Source of the DNA: Sphingomonas azotifigens NBRC 15497
GTDB lineage: Bacteria; Pseudomonadota; Alphaproteobacteria; Sphingomonadales; Sphingomonadaceae
Assembly (NCBI RefSeq): GCF_002091475.1
Contig: NZ_BCTR01000010.1
Span: forward strand, 1-64,000
Reading direction: 5' to 3'
DNA length: 64,000 nt
Part shown: one piece after another, positions 52,549-60,308 of the stretch
Layout: each line of letters starts with the position of its first letter
Position numbering within the stretch: the stretch's first letter is position 1
The notes under the pieces: model-generated
What the model was told of the DNA's origin: nothing
Seen by the model: the letters and a program-made list of their open reading frames with translations, nothing else
Databases searched by the model: none
Program-made: the position numbers and the translations under genes

Positions 52549-53736
52549 TCAGCCCGGTAGCTCCAGGATCCGTTTGGCGACGATGTTGAGCTGGATCTCG
52601 CTCGTCCCGCCCTCGATCGAATTGGCCTTGGTGCGCAGCCAGGCGCGGGGCCTGGCGCCCTTGGCCGAGGCCTCGCTCTCCCATTCGAGCGCGTCCGATC
52701 CGCCCGCGGCCATGATCAGCTCGTGGCGCTGCTTGTTCAGCTCGGTGCCGACATATTTCATCATGCTCGGCTGGGCAGGATGGGCGCGGCCGGCCTTGAG
52801 CTCGTCGAGGAAGCGTTCGGACATCGCCGAGAAGGCGCGCATCCGCACCTCGAACAGCGCGATCTGCGCGCGCAGGATCGGATCGGCGAGCCGGCCCTGG
52901 TCGTCGAGCCCGATGGTCGCGATCGCGCCTTCGGTCAGCGGATTGCCGCCCGCCCGGTCCAATCCCATGCCCGAGATCATCTCGCGCTCATGGCCGAGCA
53001 GGTACTTGGCGACATCCCAGCCCTTGTTCTCCTCGTGGACGCGCTGGGACTTGGGCACCTTCACATTGTCGAAGAAGGTTTCGCAGAAGGGCGAGTAGCC
53101 CGAGATCAGCAGGATCGGCTTGGTCGAGACGCCGGGCGAGGCCATGTCGAACAGCACGAAGCTGATGCCGCCCTGCTTGGTCTCCTTGCTGGTGCGCACC
53201 AGGCAGAAGATCCAGTCGGCCTTGTCGGCATAGCTGGTCCACACCTTCTGGCCGTTGACGATGTAGTGGTCGCCGGCATCCTCGGCCCAGGTCTGGAGGC
53301 CGGCGAGGTCGGAGCCGGCATTGGGTTCGGAATAGCCCTGGCACCAGCGGATCTCGCCGCGCGCGATCTTGGGGAGATGGTCGAGCTTCTGCTCCTCGGT
53401 GCCGTATTTGAGCAGCGCCGGCCCGAGCATCGAGATGCCGAAGCTGTTGAGCGGGGTGCGGGCGCCCATCCGCTTCATTTCCTCGCGCAGGATCTTGGTC
53501 TCGGCCGGGGAAAGCCCGCCGCCGCCATATTGGGTCGGCCAGTCGGGTACGGTCCAGCCGCGTGTTGCCATGCGGTCCATCCAGAGCTTCTGGTCGGGAT
53601 GCGCCCAGTCGGGATTGCGCCCGCCCCAGACGATGTCCTTCTCGGACCGGATCGGCTCGCGCATCGTGGGCGGGCAGTTCGCCTCCAGCCAGGCGCGGGT
53701 TTGCTCACGGAACGTGTCGAGATCCTGCGTCATCAT
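52549..53736 (-). CDS. Acyl-CoA dehydrogenase, catalytic-type subunit
   Basis: A 395-residue FAD enzyme catalysing alpha-beta dehydrogenation of an acyl-CoA. The N-terminal RAWLEANCPPTMREP, flavin loops RWCQGYSEPNAGSDLAGL and VNGQKVWTSYADKADW, and the C-terminal SIEGGTSEIQLNIVAKRIL are characteristic. The IEGGT glutamate sits at the expected catalytic place. The sequence resembles the FadE17/FadE26-type group used on branched or ring-side-chain acids. It starts at 53736 (ATG-ATG, GAGAGG upstream) and lies between two copies of the same palindromic element. Confidence 0.9.
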   Translation of the reverse strand: MMTQDLDTFREQTRAWLEANCPPTMREPIRSEKDIVWGGRNPDWAHPDQKLWMDRMATRGWTVPDWPTQYGGGGLSPAETKILREEMKRMGARTPLNSFGISMLGPALLKYGTEEQKLDHLPKIARGEIRWCQGYSEPNAGSDLAGLQTWAEDAGDHYIVNGQKVWTSYADKADWIFCLVRTSKETKQGGISFVLFDMASPGVSTKPILLISGYSPFCETFFDNVKVPKSQRVHEENKGWDVAKYLLGHEREMISGMGLDRAGGNPLTEGAIATIGLDDQGRLADPILRAQIALFEVRMRAFSAMSERFLDELKAGRAHPAQPSMMKYVGTELNKQRHELIMAAGGSDALEWESEASAKGARPRAWLRTKANSIEGGTSEIQLNIVAKRILELPG

Positions 53737-53749
53737 CCTCTCCTCAAGC

Positions 53750-53889
53750 CCCTCTCCCGCCTGCGGGAGAGGGAGGGGCCCGCCGCCGCAAGGCGGTGGG
53801 AGGGTGAGGGTGACTCTGCGTCTTACCTCACTCACCCTCACCCTTCCGGCGCTTCGCGCCTCCCTCCCTCTCCCGCAGGCGGGAGAGGG
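53750..53889. repeat. Composite palindromic element upstream of the acyl-CoA dehydrogenase
   Basis: Two inverted units: left hairpin CCCTCTCCCGC-CT-GCGGGAGAGGG (53750-53773), an internal CCGCC/GGCGG hairpin, GGGTGAGGGTGA, then CACCCTCACCC, an internal GGCGC/GCGCC hairpin, and the right hairpin (53866-53889). The internal hairpins differ in sequence from those in the 52405 copy but remain paired. Confidence 0.88.
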
Positions 53890-53898
53890 AAGATCAGG

Positions 53899-55923
53899 TC
53901 ACCGGTTGAACTTCTCGCCCTTTTCCGCCTTCTCGCGGAGCAGCGGGGCGACTTCGAAGCCATACTTCTCCAGGCCCTCGACGATCTTCTTCAGGCCCTC
54001 GGTATCCGCCCAGAACATCGGCCCGCCGCGGTACGGGGGCCAGCCATAGCCATAGACCCACACCACATCGATATCGCTCGCCCGCTGGGCCATGCCTTCC
54101 GCCAGGATCAGCGCGCCCTCGTTGACCATGGTGTAGAGCGTGCGGACGACGATCTCCTCCTCGGTGATCTCGTGGCTCGGCACATTGAGCTTGCCGCGCC
54201 ATTCCTCGATCAGCTCGGCGACACGCGGGCTGTTCGAGGGCTGGCGCTTCTCGTCATAGTCGTAGAAGCCGGCGCCCTTCTTCTGGCCCCAGCGGCCTTC
54301 GGCGGCGAGCGCGTCGCGGATATTCTCGATGCGGTTGGGATCGCGATGCCAGCCGATGTCGACGCCGGCGAGGTCGGCCATCTGGAACGGCCCCATCGGC
54401 ATGCCGAAGGCGACATGGACCTTGTCGATCTGCTCGGGCGTCGCGCCTTCGAGCAGCATCTTGGTCGCTTCCACCTGGCGCGGCATCAGCATGCGGTTGC
54501 CGATAAAGCCATAGCAGACGCCCGCGATCACCGCGACCTTCTTGATCTTCTTGCTGAGCGCCATGGCGGTCGCCAGCACATCGTCGGCGGTCTTGGCGCC
54601 GCGGACGATCTCGAGCAGCTTCATGACATTGGCCGGCGAGAAGAAGTGCAGCCCCACCACGTCCTGCGGGCGGCTGGTGCTGGCGGCGATCTCGTCGATG
54701 TTGAGATAGCTGGTGTTCGAGGCGAGGATCGCGCCCGGCTTGGCGATCTTGTCCAGCCGGCCGAACACGTCCTTCTTGACGTCCATGCTCTCATAGACGG
54801 CCTCGATGATCAGGTCGCACTCGGCGAGATCGTCGAAGTTGAGCGTGGGCTTGAGCAGCCCCATCGCCTTTTCGACCTGCTCGGCGGTCATCCGGCCCTT
54901 GGCGGCGGTGGCCTCATAGTTCTTGCGCATGACGCCGGTGCCGCGGTCGAGCGCGTCCTGCGCCATCTCGACGATGGTCACCGGCACGCCCGCCGACAGG
55001 AAGTTCATGCTGATCCCGCCGCCCATCGTGCCGGCACCGATCACGCCGACGCGCTTGATGTCGCGCAGCTGGATATCGTCGGCGATGCCGTCGATCTTGG
55101 CGGCCTTGCGCTCGGCGAAGAAGATGTGGCGGAGCGCCGCCGACTGCTGGCCCATGATCAGCTTCATGAAGCCGATCCGCTCGGCCTGGACGCCTTCGGC
55201 ATAGGGCTTGCCGGCGGTCTGCTCGATGATGTCGATGATGGTGTTGGGGGCATCGAGCCCGCGAAAGCGCTTGGCGTTGGTCGCGCGGAACGTGGCGAAG
55301 GTCTCCGCATCGACGGTGACGGGACGCTCGCTGGAGCGCGAGACCGGCTTGCCGATCACTTCGTTCGCGAAGGCGACGGCATCGGCGAGCAGGCTGTCTT
55401 CACCCGCGAGGCGATCGACCAGGCCTGCGTCCTTGGCCTGGGTGGCCGAGATCGGGTCGCCCTTGGTCGCCATCTCCAGCGCGACTTCGACGCCCGCGAC
55501 GCGCGGCATGCGCTGGGTGCCGCCGGCACCGGGAAGGATGCCCAGCTTCACTTCGGGCAGGCCGAACTTCGCCGAGGGCACCGCGATGCGATAGTGCGAC
55601 GCCAGCGCCACCTCGCAGCCGCCGCCGAGCGCGGTGCCGTGGACGGCGGCGATCACCGGCTTGTCGAGCGCCTCGATCTGGTCGACCAGCACCGGCAGCG
55701 ACGGCTCGGCCATTGCCTTGCCGAACTCGGTGATGTCGGCGCCCGCGAAGAAGGTCTTGCCGGCGCAGATGATGACAACCGCCTGGATGCTGTCGTCACC
55801 CTTGGCTTCCTCGATGCCGGCCTGCAGCCCCTGCCGCACCGCCGCGCCGAGCGCGTTCACCGGCGGATTGTCGGAGGTGAGGATCAGGACAGGGCCCTGA
55901 CGGCTGGTGGTAATCACGGACAT
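53899..55923 (-). CDS. Fatty-acid oxidation multifunctional protein (FadB/FadJ-type)
   Basis: A 674-residue enzyme combining enoyl-CoA hydratase (about 1-190; [14 protein letters not shown] and [16 protein letters not shown] with both catalytic Glu) and NAD-dependent 3-hydroxyacyl-CoA dehydrogenase (about 285-670; [12 protein letters not shown] and [15 protein letters not shown]). It carries out the two middle steps of beta-oxidation. It is shorter than E. coli FadB (729) and no thiolase gene is adjacent. The start at [11 protein letters not shown] was chosen; the longer frame extends into a REP-like repeat. Confidence 0.92.
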   Translation of the reverse strand: MSVITTSRQGPVLILTSDNPPVNALGAAVRQGLQAGIEEAKGDDSIQAVVIICAGKTFFAGADITEFGKAMAEPSLPVLVDQIEALDKPVIAAVHGTALGGGCEVALASHYRIAVPSAKFGLPEVKLGILPGAGGTQRMPRVAGVEVALEMATKGDPISATQAKDAGLVDRLAGEDSLLADAVAFANEVIGKPVSRSSERPVTVDAETFATFRATNAKRFRGLDAPNTIIDIIEQTAGKPYAEGVQAERIGFMKLIMGQQSAALRHIFFAERKAAKIDGIADDIQLRDIKRVGVIGAGTMGGGISMNFLSAGVPVTIVEMAQDALDRGTGVMRKNYEATAAKGRMTAEQVEKAMGLLKPTLNFDDLAECDLIIEAVYESMDVKKDVFGRLDKIAKPGAILASNTSYLNIDEIAASTSRPQDVVGLHFFSPANVMKLLEIVRGAKTADDVLATAMALSKKIKKVAVIAGVCYGFIGNRMLMPRQVEATKMLLEGATPEQIDKVHVAFGMPMGPFQMADLAGVDIGWHRDPNRIENIRDALAAEGRWGQKKGAGFYDYDEKRQPSNSPRVAELIEEWRGKLNVPSHEITEEEIVVRTLYTMVNEGALILAEGMAQRASDIDVVWVYGYGWPPYRGGPMFWADTEGLKKIVEGLEKYGFEVAPLLREKAEKGEKFNR

Positions 55924-56016
55924 GGATGCGAACTCCTTGGTTCGGATTGCCGGCCTTGGGCCGGGAGGGAGATGAAGGGCAGGGGGTGCGGTGCAGGAAA
56001 AACGCCACCACCAGCC

Positions 56017-56110
56017 GTCATCCCCGCGAAGGCGGGGATCCATTGGCGCTGGTGGCGCGGTTCTTTCCCCAAGCGCACCGGCGAATGGATCCCCGCCTTT
56101 GCGGGGATGG
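56017..56110. repeat. Inverted pair of REP-like hairpins (CCCCGC family)
   Basis: Left hairpin ATCCCCGC-GAAG-GCGGGGAT (56020-56039) followed by CCATT. Right hairpin ATCCCCGC-CTTT-GCGGGGAT (56089-56108) preceded by AATGG, so the two copies face each other. This family (spurious peptides such as IPAFAGMT) is widespread in proteobacteria. It lies between the multifunctional enzyme and the serine hydrolase. Confidence 0.9.
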
Positions 56111-56140
56111 CAATGGGGAGGGAGAGCAGGGCTTCCCCCA

Positions 56141-57364
56141 TCACCGCGCCAGCGCCGAATAGATCAGCGTCTTCAGCTCGCGCCGGATCGGGTAGAGCAT
56201 CGACGGCGAAAATTGCGTCATGAACACCATCGAGAGCCGCTCGATGGGATCGACGAAGAAGGCGGTTGAGAACATCCCGCCCCAGTAGAATTCCCCTACC
56301 GAGCCGGGGATCATCGTCTTGGCGACGTCCATGGTGATCGCGAAGCCCAGGCCGAAGCCTACCCCGGCATTGGTCGTCTCGTTGAACAGCCCGCGCGACA
56401 GGCTGGCGAGATCGCGGCCGCCGGGCAGGTGGTTGATCGTCATCAGCTGGACGGTCTTGGGCGAGACCAGCCGCACGCCGTCGAGTTCGCCGCGGTTCAG
56501 CAGCAGCGTGTTGAAGCGGTGATAGTCGAGCGCGGTCGAGACCAGCCCGCCGCCGCCCGAGAGCAGCCGGGGGAAGCGCGACCAGGCGGAGGCTTCGCCG
56601 CGATCGTACAGCACCCGGCCTTCACCTTCCTTCATCGTCCAGCAATCGGCGAGGCGGTGGACCTTGTCCTCCGGCACCCGGAAGAAGGTGTCGTGCATGC
56701 CGAGGGGGCCGAAGATCCGCTCGGCGAAGAACCGGTCAAGCGTCCTGCCCGAAAGCCGCTCGACCACCGCGCCCAGCACGTCGGTGGCGACCGAATAGGT
56801 CCAGGCCTCGCCCGGCGAGAATTCCAGCGGCAGCGTGCCGAGCGTCGCGACCAACTGGTCGAGCGTCAGGTTGCCGTGCCAGTTCTCGATCCGCCCGGCG
56901 CGATAGGCGGCGTCCACGGGCGTGCGCTCCTGGAAGCCATAGGTGAGGCCGGCGGTGTGGCGGAGCAGGTCGACCATCCGCATCGGCTGCGCTGTCGGCG
57001 TGGTAACGAAGGGCTCGCCATTGCCGCCACCGGCATAGACGCCGACGCCCTTCAGCTCGGGCAGGACATGGTGGACCGGCGTGTCGAGCGCGACCAAGCC
57101 CTCCTCCAGCAGCATCATGAAGGCGAGGCTGGTGATCGGCTTGGTCATCGAGGCGATGCGGAACAGCGTCGATTCGTCGACTGGCGCACCGCCTTCGCGC
57201 GCGGCACCCTGGTGCGAGAAGTGGACGATCCGCCCGTCGCGCGCGAGCAGCAGCTGGGCATGCGGCAGCTTGCCGGAATCGAGATAGCGCGTCTTCACGA
57301 AGGCATCGATCCGCGCCAGCCGGGCGGCATCGAATCCATGGGCGATCGGGTCGTCGACTTCCAT
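56141..57364 (-). CDS. Serine hydrolase, class C beta-lactamase/esterase fold
   Basis: A 407-residue member of the beta-lactamase-related family (PF00144), a group that includes EstB-type esterases. Nucleophile motif [12 protein letters not shown] has SMTK (SxxK), and [12 protein letters not shown] gives the Tyr of YxN-like motif 2. No signal peptide is seen, which argues against a periplasmic beta-lactamase and for a cytoplasmic esterase. An ATG at 57376 is possible but its ribosome site is one base away. Divergent from the acyl-CoA ligase; probably part of the lipid-catabolism block. Confidence 0.87.
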   Translation of the reverse strand: MEVDDPIAHGFDAARLARIDAFVKTRYLDSGKLPHAQLLLARDGRIVHFSHQGAAREGGAPVDESTLFRIASMTKPITSLAFMMLLEEGLVALDTPVHHVLPELKGVGVYAGGGNGEPFVTTPTAQPMRMVDLLRHTAGLTYGFQERTPVDAAYRAGRIENWHGNLTLDQLVATLGTLPLEFSPGEAWTYSVATDVLGAVVERLSGRTLDRFFAERIFGPLGMHDTFFRVPEDKVHRLADCWTMKEGEGRVLYDRGEASAWSRFPRLLSGGGGLVSTALDYHRFNTLLLNRGELDGVRLVSPKTVQLMTINHLPGGRDLASLSRGLFNETTNAGVGFGLGFAITMDVAKTMIPGSVGEFYWGGMFSTAFFVDPIERLSMVFMTQFSPSMLYPIRRELKTLIYSALAR

Positions 57365-57446
57365 GCTTGGCGGCATACCTCTCGTTCGAATCCGGTTCAA
57401 TGCACCTTCTGGCGGGTGCCCGCTTTCTATTGCCTTGAGCGCGCAG

Positions 57447-57460
57447 CAAATCAACACTAA
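57447..57460. promoter_or_regulatory. Shared 14-base motif upstream of the acyl-CoA ligase
   Basis: CAAATCAACACTAA, identical to 60209-60222, lies in the divergent promoter region of the serine hydrolase and acyl-CoA ligase genes. It could be an operator for the nearby DeoR-family regulator; this is inference from identity and position. Confidence 0.35.
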
Positions 57461-57508
57461 CGTGGCAAACGGTTGGTCAACGAGCCAAACCCAAAGTTCG
57501 GAAAGTCG

Positions 57509-59272
57509 ATGGAGAGCGCCGCCTTGACCCTTGAACCGATCGTGCCCTTGCCCCCCGACTGGCCCAAAGCCCCGCTCGCCGCGGTCGACGCGATGCTCAC
57601 CGCGCCCGGCGCCAAGTTCGAAATGGACACCGTGGAAATCCGCGGGGTGCCGACGCGCGTGTGGAAGAACGCGCCGCCCACCGCCGCGATCCTCGCCCGG
57701 CTGGCGCGTCTGTGGGGCGACCGGCCGTTCACCATCTATCAGGACGAGCGGGTCAGCTACGAGGCCAATTACCGCGCGACCTGCCATCTCGCCTCTTGGA
57801 TGCAGGCGCGGGGCGTGGGGAAGGGGGATCGGGTCGCGCTGGCGATGCGCAACCTGCCCGAATGGCCGACGATCTTCTTCGCTGCGGTGAGCATCGGCGC
57901 GATCCTGGTGCCGCTCAACGCGTGGTGGACCGGTGCCGAGCTCGACTATGGCATGCAGGACTCGGGCGCGAAGCTGTTGTTCGTCGACGGCGAACGCCAC
58001 GCGCGGCTCCAGCATTGTTACGACAAGCTGCCCGACCTCGAACAGGTGGTGGTGAGCCGGGCCTGCGAACCGATAGAGGGCGATGCGGTTGCGCTCGAAT
58101 CGATCGTCGGCCCCTGCAAGAGTTGGGCGGAACTCGCCGACATCGCGTTCCCGGACGTGGCAATCGCGCCCGACGACGACGTCACGCTCTTCTATACCAG
58201 CGGCACCACCGGCAATCCCAAGGGCGCGGTGGGCACCCATCGCAACCTGATGACCAACATCCTCACCGCCGGCTATTCGGTCGCGCGGTCGATGCTCCGC
58301 CGGGGCGAGGTGCCGCCGCCGGTGCCGGCCTACAAGGTCGGGCTGCTGGTGATCCCGCTGTTCCATGTCACCGCGTGCAGTGCCGGGCTGATGGCGCTGA
58401 TCGCGGCGGGCGGCACGGTGGTGTTCATGCGCCGCTGGGAGCCGACCGAGGCGATGGCGATCATCCAGCGCGAGAAGGTCAACCAGACCGGCGGCGTGCC
58501 GACGATCGCCTGGCAGCTGCTCGAGCACCCCGAGCGGCACAAGTACGACCTGTCGAGCCTGGAGAGCATCTCCTATGGCGGCGCGCCCTCGGCGCCCGAG
58601 CTGGTCAAGCGCATCTTCCAGGAATTCGGCGCGCTGCCCGGCAATGGCTGGGGGATGACCGAGACGATGGCGACGGTGACCCACCACCTGGGCGAGGAAT
58701 ATCTCGCCCGGCCGACCAGCGCCGGGCCGCCGGTGCCGGTGGCCGAGCTCAAGATCATGGATGTCGAGGGTGCGCGCGAGCTGCCGGTCGGCGAGGTCGG
58801 CGAGCTGTGGGCCAAGGGGCCGATGATCGTGAAGGGTTATTGGAACAAGCCCGAAGCGACCGCCGAGACGTTCCGCGACGGCTGGGTGCGCACCGGCGAC
58901 CTGGCGCGGCTGGACGAGGAGGGGTTTCTCTACATCGTGGATCGCGCCAAGGACATCATCATCCGTGGCGGCGAGAACATCTACTCCTCGGAAGTGGAGC
59001 ACGTGCTCTACGCCCATCCCGCGGTGACCGACGCAGCGTTGATCGGCGTGCCCCACCGCACGCTCGGCGAGGAGCCGGTGGCAGTGGTCCACCTGGCGCC
59101 GGGCATGTCGACGAGCGAGGCGGAGCTGCAGGCCTTCGTCCGCGAGCGGATCGCGGCGTTCAAGGTGCCGGTGGCGATCCGTTTCTCGGCCGAGACGCTG
59201 CCCCGCAACGCCAATGGCAAGATCCTGAAGAAGGATCTCAAGGCGCTGTTCGTCGGCGAGCAGGCGGCGTGA
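57509..59272 (+). CDS. Acyl-CoA ligase (AMP-forming)
   Basis: A 587-residue class I adenylate-forming enzyme activating a carboxylic acid to acyl-CoA. The AMP-binding P-loop is YTSGTTGNPKGAV; A5 is GWGMTETMATV; A7 is WVRTGDLARLDEEGFLYIVD; A10 has NANGKILKKDL with the catalytic Lys. It belongs to the group often labelled long-chain or steroid-side-chain ligases, but the substrate is open. The upstream TTG at 57473 would add 12 residues; ATG at 57509 is preferred. It sits opposite the beta-oxidation genes and probably feeds them. Confidence 0.92.
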   Translation: MESAALTLEPIVPLPPDWPKAPLAAVDAMLTAPGAKFEMDTVEIRGVPTRVWKNAPPTAAILARLARLWGDRPFTIYQDERVSYEANYRATCHLASWMQARGVGKGDRVALAMRNLPEWPTIFFAAVSIGAILVPLNAWWTGAELDYGMQDSGAKLLFVDGERHARLQHCYDKLPDLEQVVVSRACEPIEGDAVALESIVGPCKSWAELADIAFPDVAIAPDDDVTLFYTSGTTGNPKGAVGTHRNLMTNILTAGYSVARSMLRRGEVPPPVPAYKVGLLVIPLFHVTACSAGLMALIAAGGTVVFMRRWEPTEAMAIIQREKVNQTGGVPTIAWQLLEHPERHKYDLSSLESISYGGAPSAPELVKRIFQEFGALPGNGWGMTETMATVTHHLGEEYLARPTSAGPPVPVAELKIMDVEGARELPVGEVGELWAKGPMIVKGYWNKPEATAETFRDGWVRTGDLARLDEEGFLYIVDRAKDIIIRGGENIYSSEVEHVLYAHPAVTDAALIGVPHRTLGEEPVAVVHLAPGMSTSEAELQAFVRERIAAFKVPVAIRFSAETLPRNANGKILKKDLKALFVGEQAA

Positions 59273-59303
59273 GCTACGCTTGATCCTCCCCCGCTTCTTC
59301 TAG

Positions 59304-59329
59304 TCCCCCTCCCGCTTGCGGGAGGGGGA
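59304..59329 (+). repeat. Single REP-like hairpin
   Basis: TCCCCCTCCCGC-TT-GCGGGAGGGGGA, a perfect palindrome of the CCCTCCCGC family, 32 bases after the acyl-CoA ligase stop and just before the convergent regulator. No opposing second hairpin is seen. It may act as a terminator-like structure although no T run follows. Confidence 0.75.
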
Positions 59330-59346
59330 GGAGGCGTTGCACCCTT

Positions 59347-60147
59347 TTACACCAAGTGAATCACCGTGCCCGCCGCCGCAGCGGCCGCCGCAATCTCCTC
59401 CGGGGGCGCCTGGTCGGTCACCAGGTCGTCCACGTCGCCGAACTGCGCGACCTGGACGAAGCCCGACTGGTCGAACTTGGTCGCGTCGCACAGCACTGCC
59501 ACACGTCGCGCCTGTGCCAGCAGGCTGCGCTTGAACGCTGCCTCGCCTGCATCGAAATCGAGGAAGCCGCGTGCCGGATCGACGGCACCCATCGACAGGA
59601 CCGTCAGGTCCGGCGCGAACTGCCGACAATAGTCGATCGCCTCGCTGCCGAAGGACGCGTGGTAATCCGGATCGACCATCCCGCCGGCCATATAGAGCCG
59701 CTGGCCGGGATGGCCGAGCACCTGGGCGGCGACCTCCACGCTGTTGGTGATCACCGTCAGATCGCGAACATGGCCTAGTGCGCGGGCGAACCACAGGGTC
59801 GTCGTGCCCGAATCGAGCAGCAGCGTCATGCCCGGCTGCACCAGCGCCAGCGCGCGCTCGGCGATGCGCTGCTTGGCCTCGGCCTGGTCGCGCAGCCGCT
59901 GGCGATAGGGCGGCTCCAGCACGCCGCCGGGCAGGCACACGCCGCCATGGATCTTCTGCACGCGGCCGGCCTGCTCCAGCTGGCGCACGTCGCGGCGGAT
60001 CGTCTCTTCCGACACGTCGAACCGCTCGGCGAGCTCGCCGATCGACCAGCGGTCGCGCTGCTCCAGCAGGTCGAGCAGCGTCGTGAGGCGCGCGCTTTGG
60101 TTGGCACGCCCCCCGGGGGCCCTGACCGGGATGTCCAGATTGTCCAT
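59347..60147 (-). CDS. DeoR-family transcriptional repressor
   Basis: A 266-residue regulator. The N-terminal winged HTH has RLTTLLDLLEQRDRWSIGEL and DVSEETIRRDVRQLEQAGRV. The C-terminal sensor resembles phosphosugar isomerases (LLLDSGTTTLWFARAL, ITNSVEVAAQVL). Such repressors usually release DNA on binding a phosphorylated sugar. The divergent TonB receptor is an obvious target, and the shared 14-base motif at 57447 and 60209 is a candidate operator. Ligand unknown. Confidence 0.9.
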   Translation of the reverse strand: MDNLDIPVRAPGGRANQSARLTTLLDLLEQRDRWSIGELAERFDVSEETIRRDVRQLEQAGRVQKIHGGVCLPGGVLEPPYRQRLRDQAEAKQRIAERALALVQPGMTLLLDSGTTTLWFARALGHVRDLTVITNSVEVAAQVLGHPGQRLYMAGGMVDPDYHASFGSEAIDYCRQFAPDLTVLSMGAVDPARGFLDFDAGEAAFKRSLLAQARRVAVLCDATKFDQSGFVQVAQFGDVDDLVTDQAPPEEIAAAAAAAGTVIHLV

Positions 60148-60208
60148 TCCCGCACTCTATCAGCGTCGGCCTCTCCCGAGAACCCACAAGAGAACGTTCA
60201 AAACCACA

Positions 60209-60222
60209 CAAATCAACACTAA
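60209..60222. promoter_or_regulatory. Shared 14-base motif between regulator and TonB receptor
   Basis: Same CAAATCAACACTAA as at 57447, in the 161-base intergenic region between the divergent DeoR-family gene and the TonB-dependent receptor gene. Candidate operator for autoregulation and receptor control; inference only. Confidence 0.35.
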
Positions 60223-60308
60223 ATGTCACATGCGAGTCATGAACCCCACCTAGGCGCCGGCTGGGGGCAGCCAGGGCAGGCGCCGCCGCACACTAAAGGG
60301 AGGGCAAC

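Noticed and set aside
52723..56223. An open frame of more than 1100 codons on the plus strand across the beta-oxidation genes.
   Set aside because: It is antisense to the FadB/J-type enzyme and the acyl-CoA dehydrogenase, which have intact catalytic motifs; no conserved motif is seen in the antisense translation.
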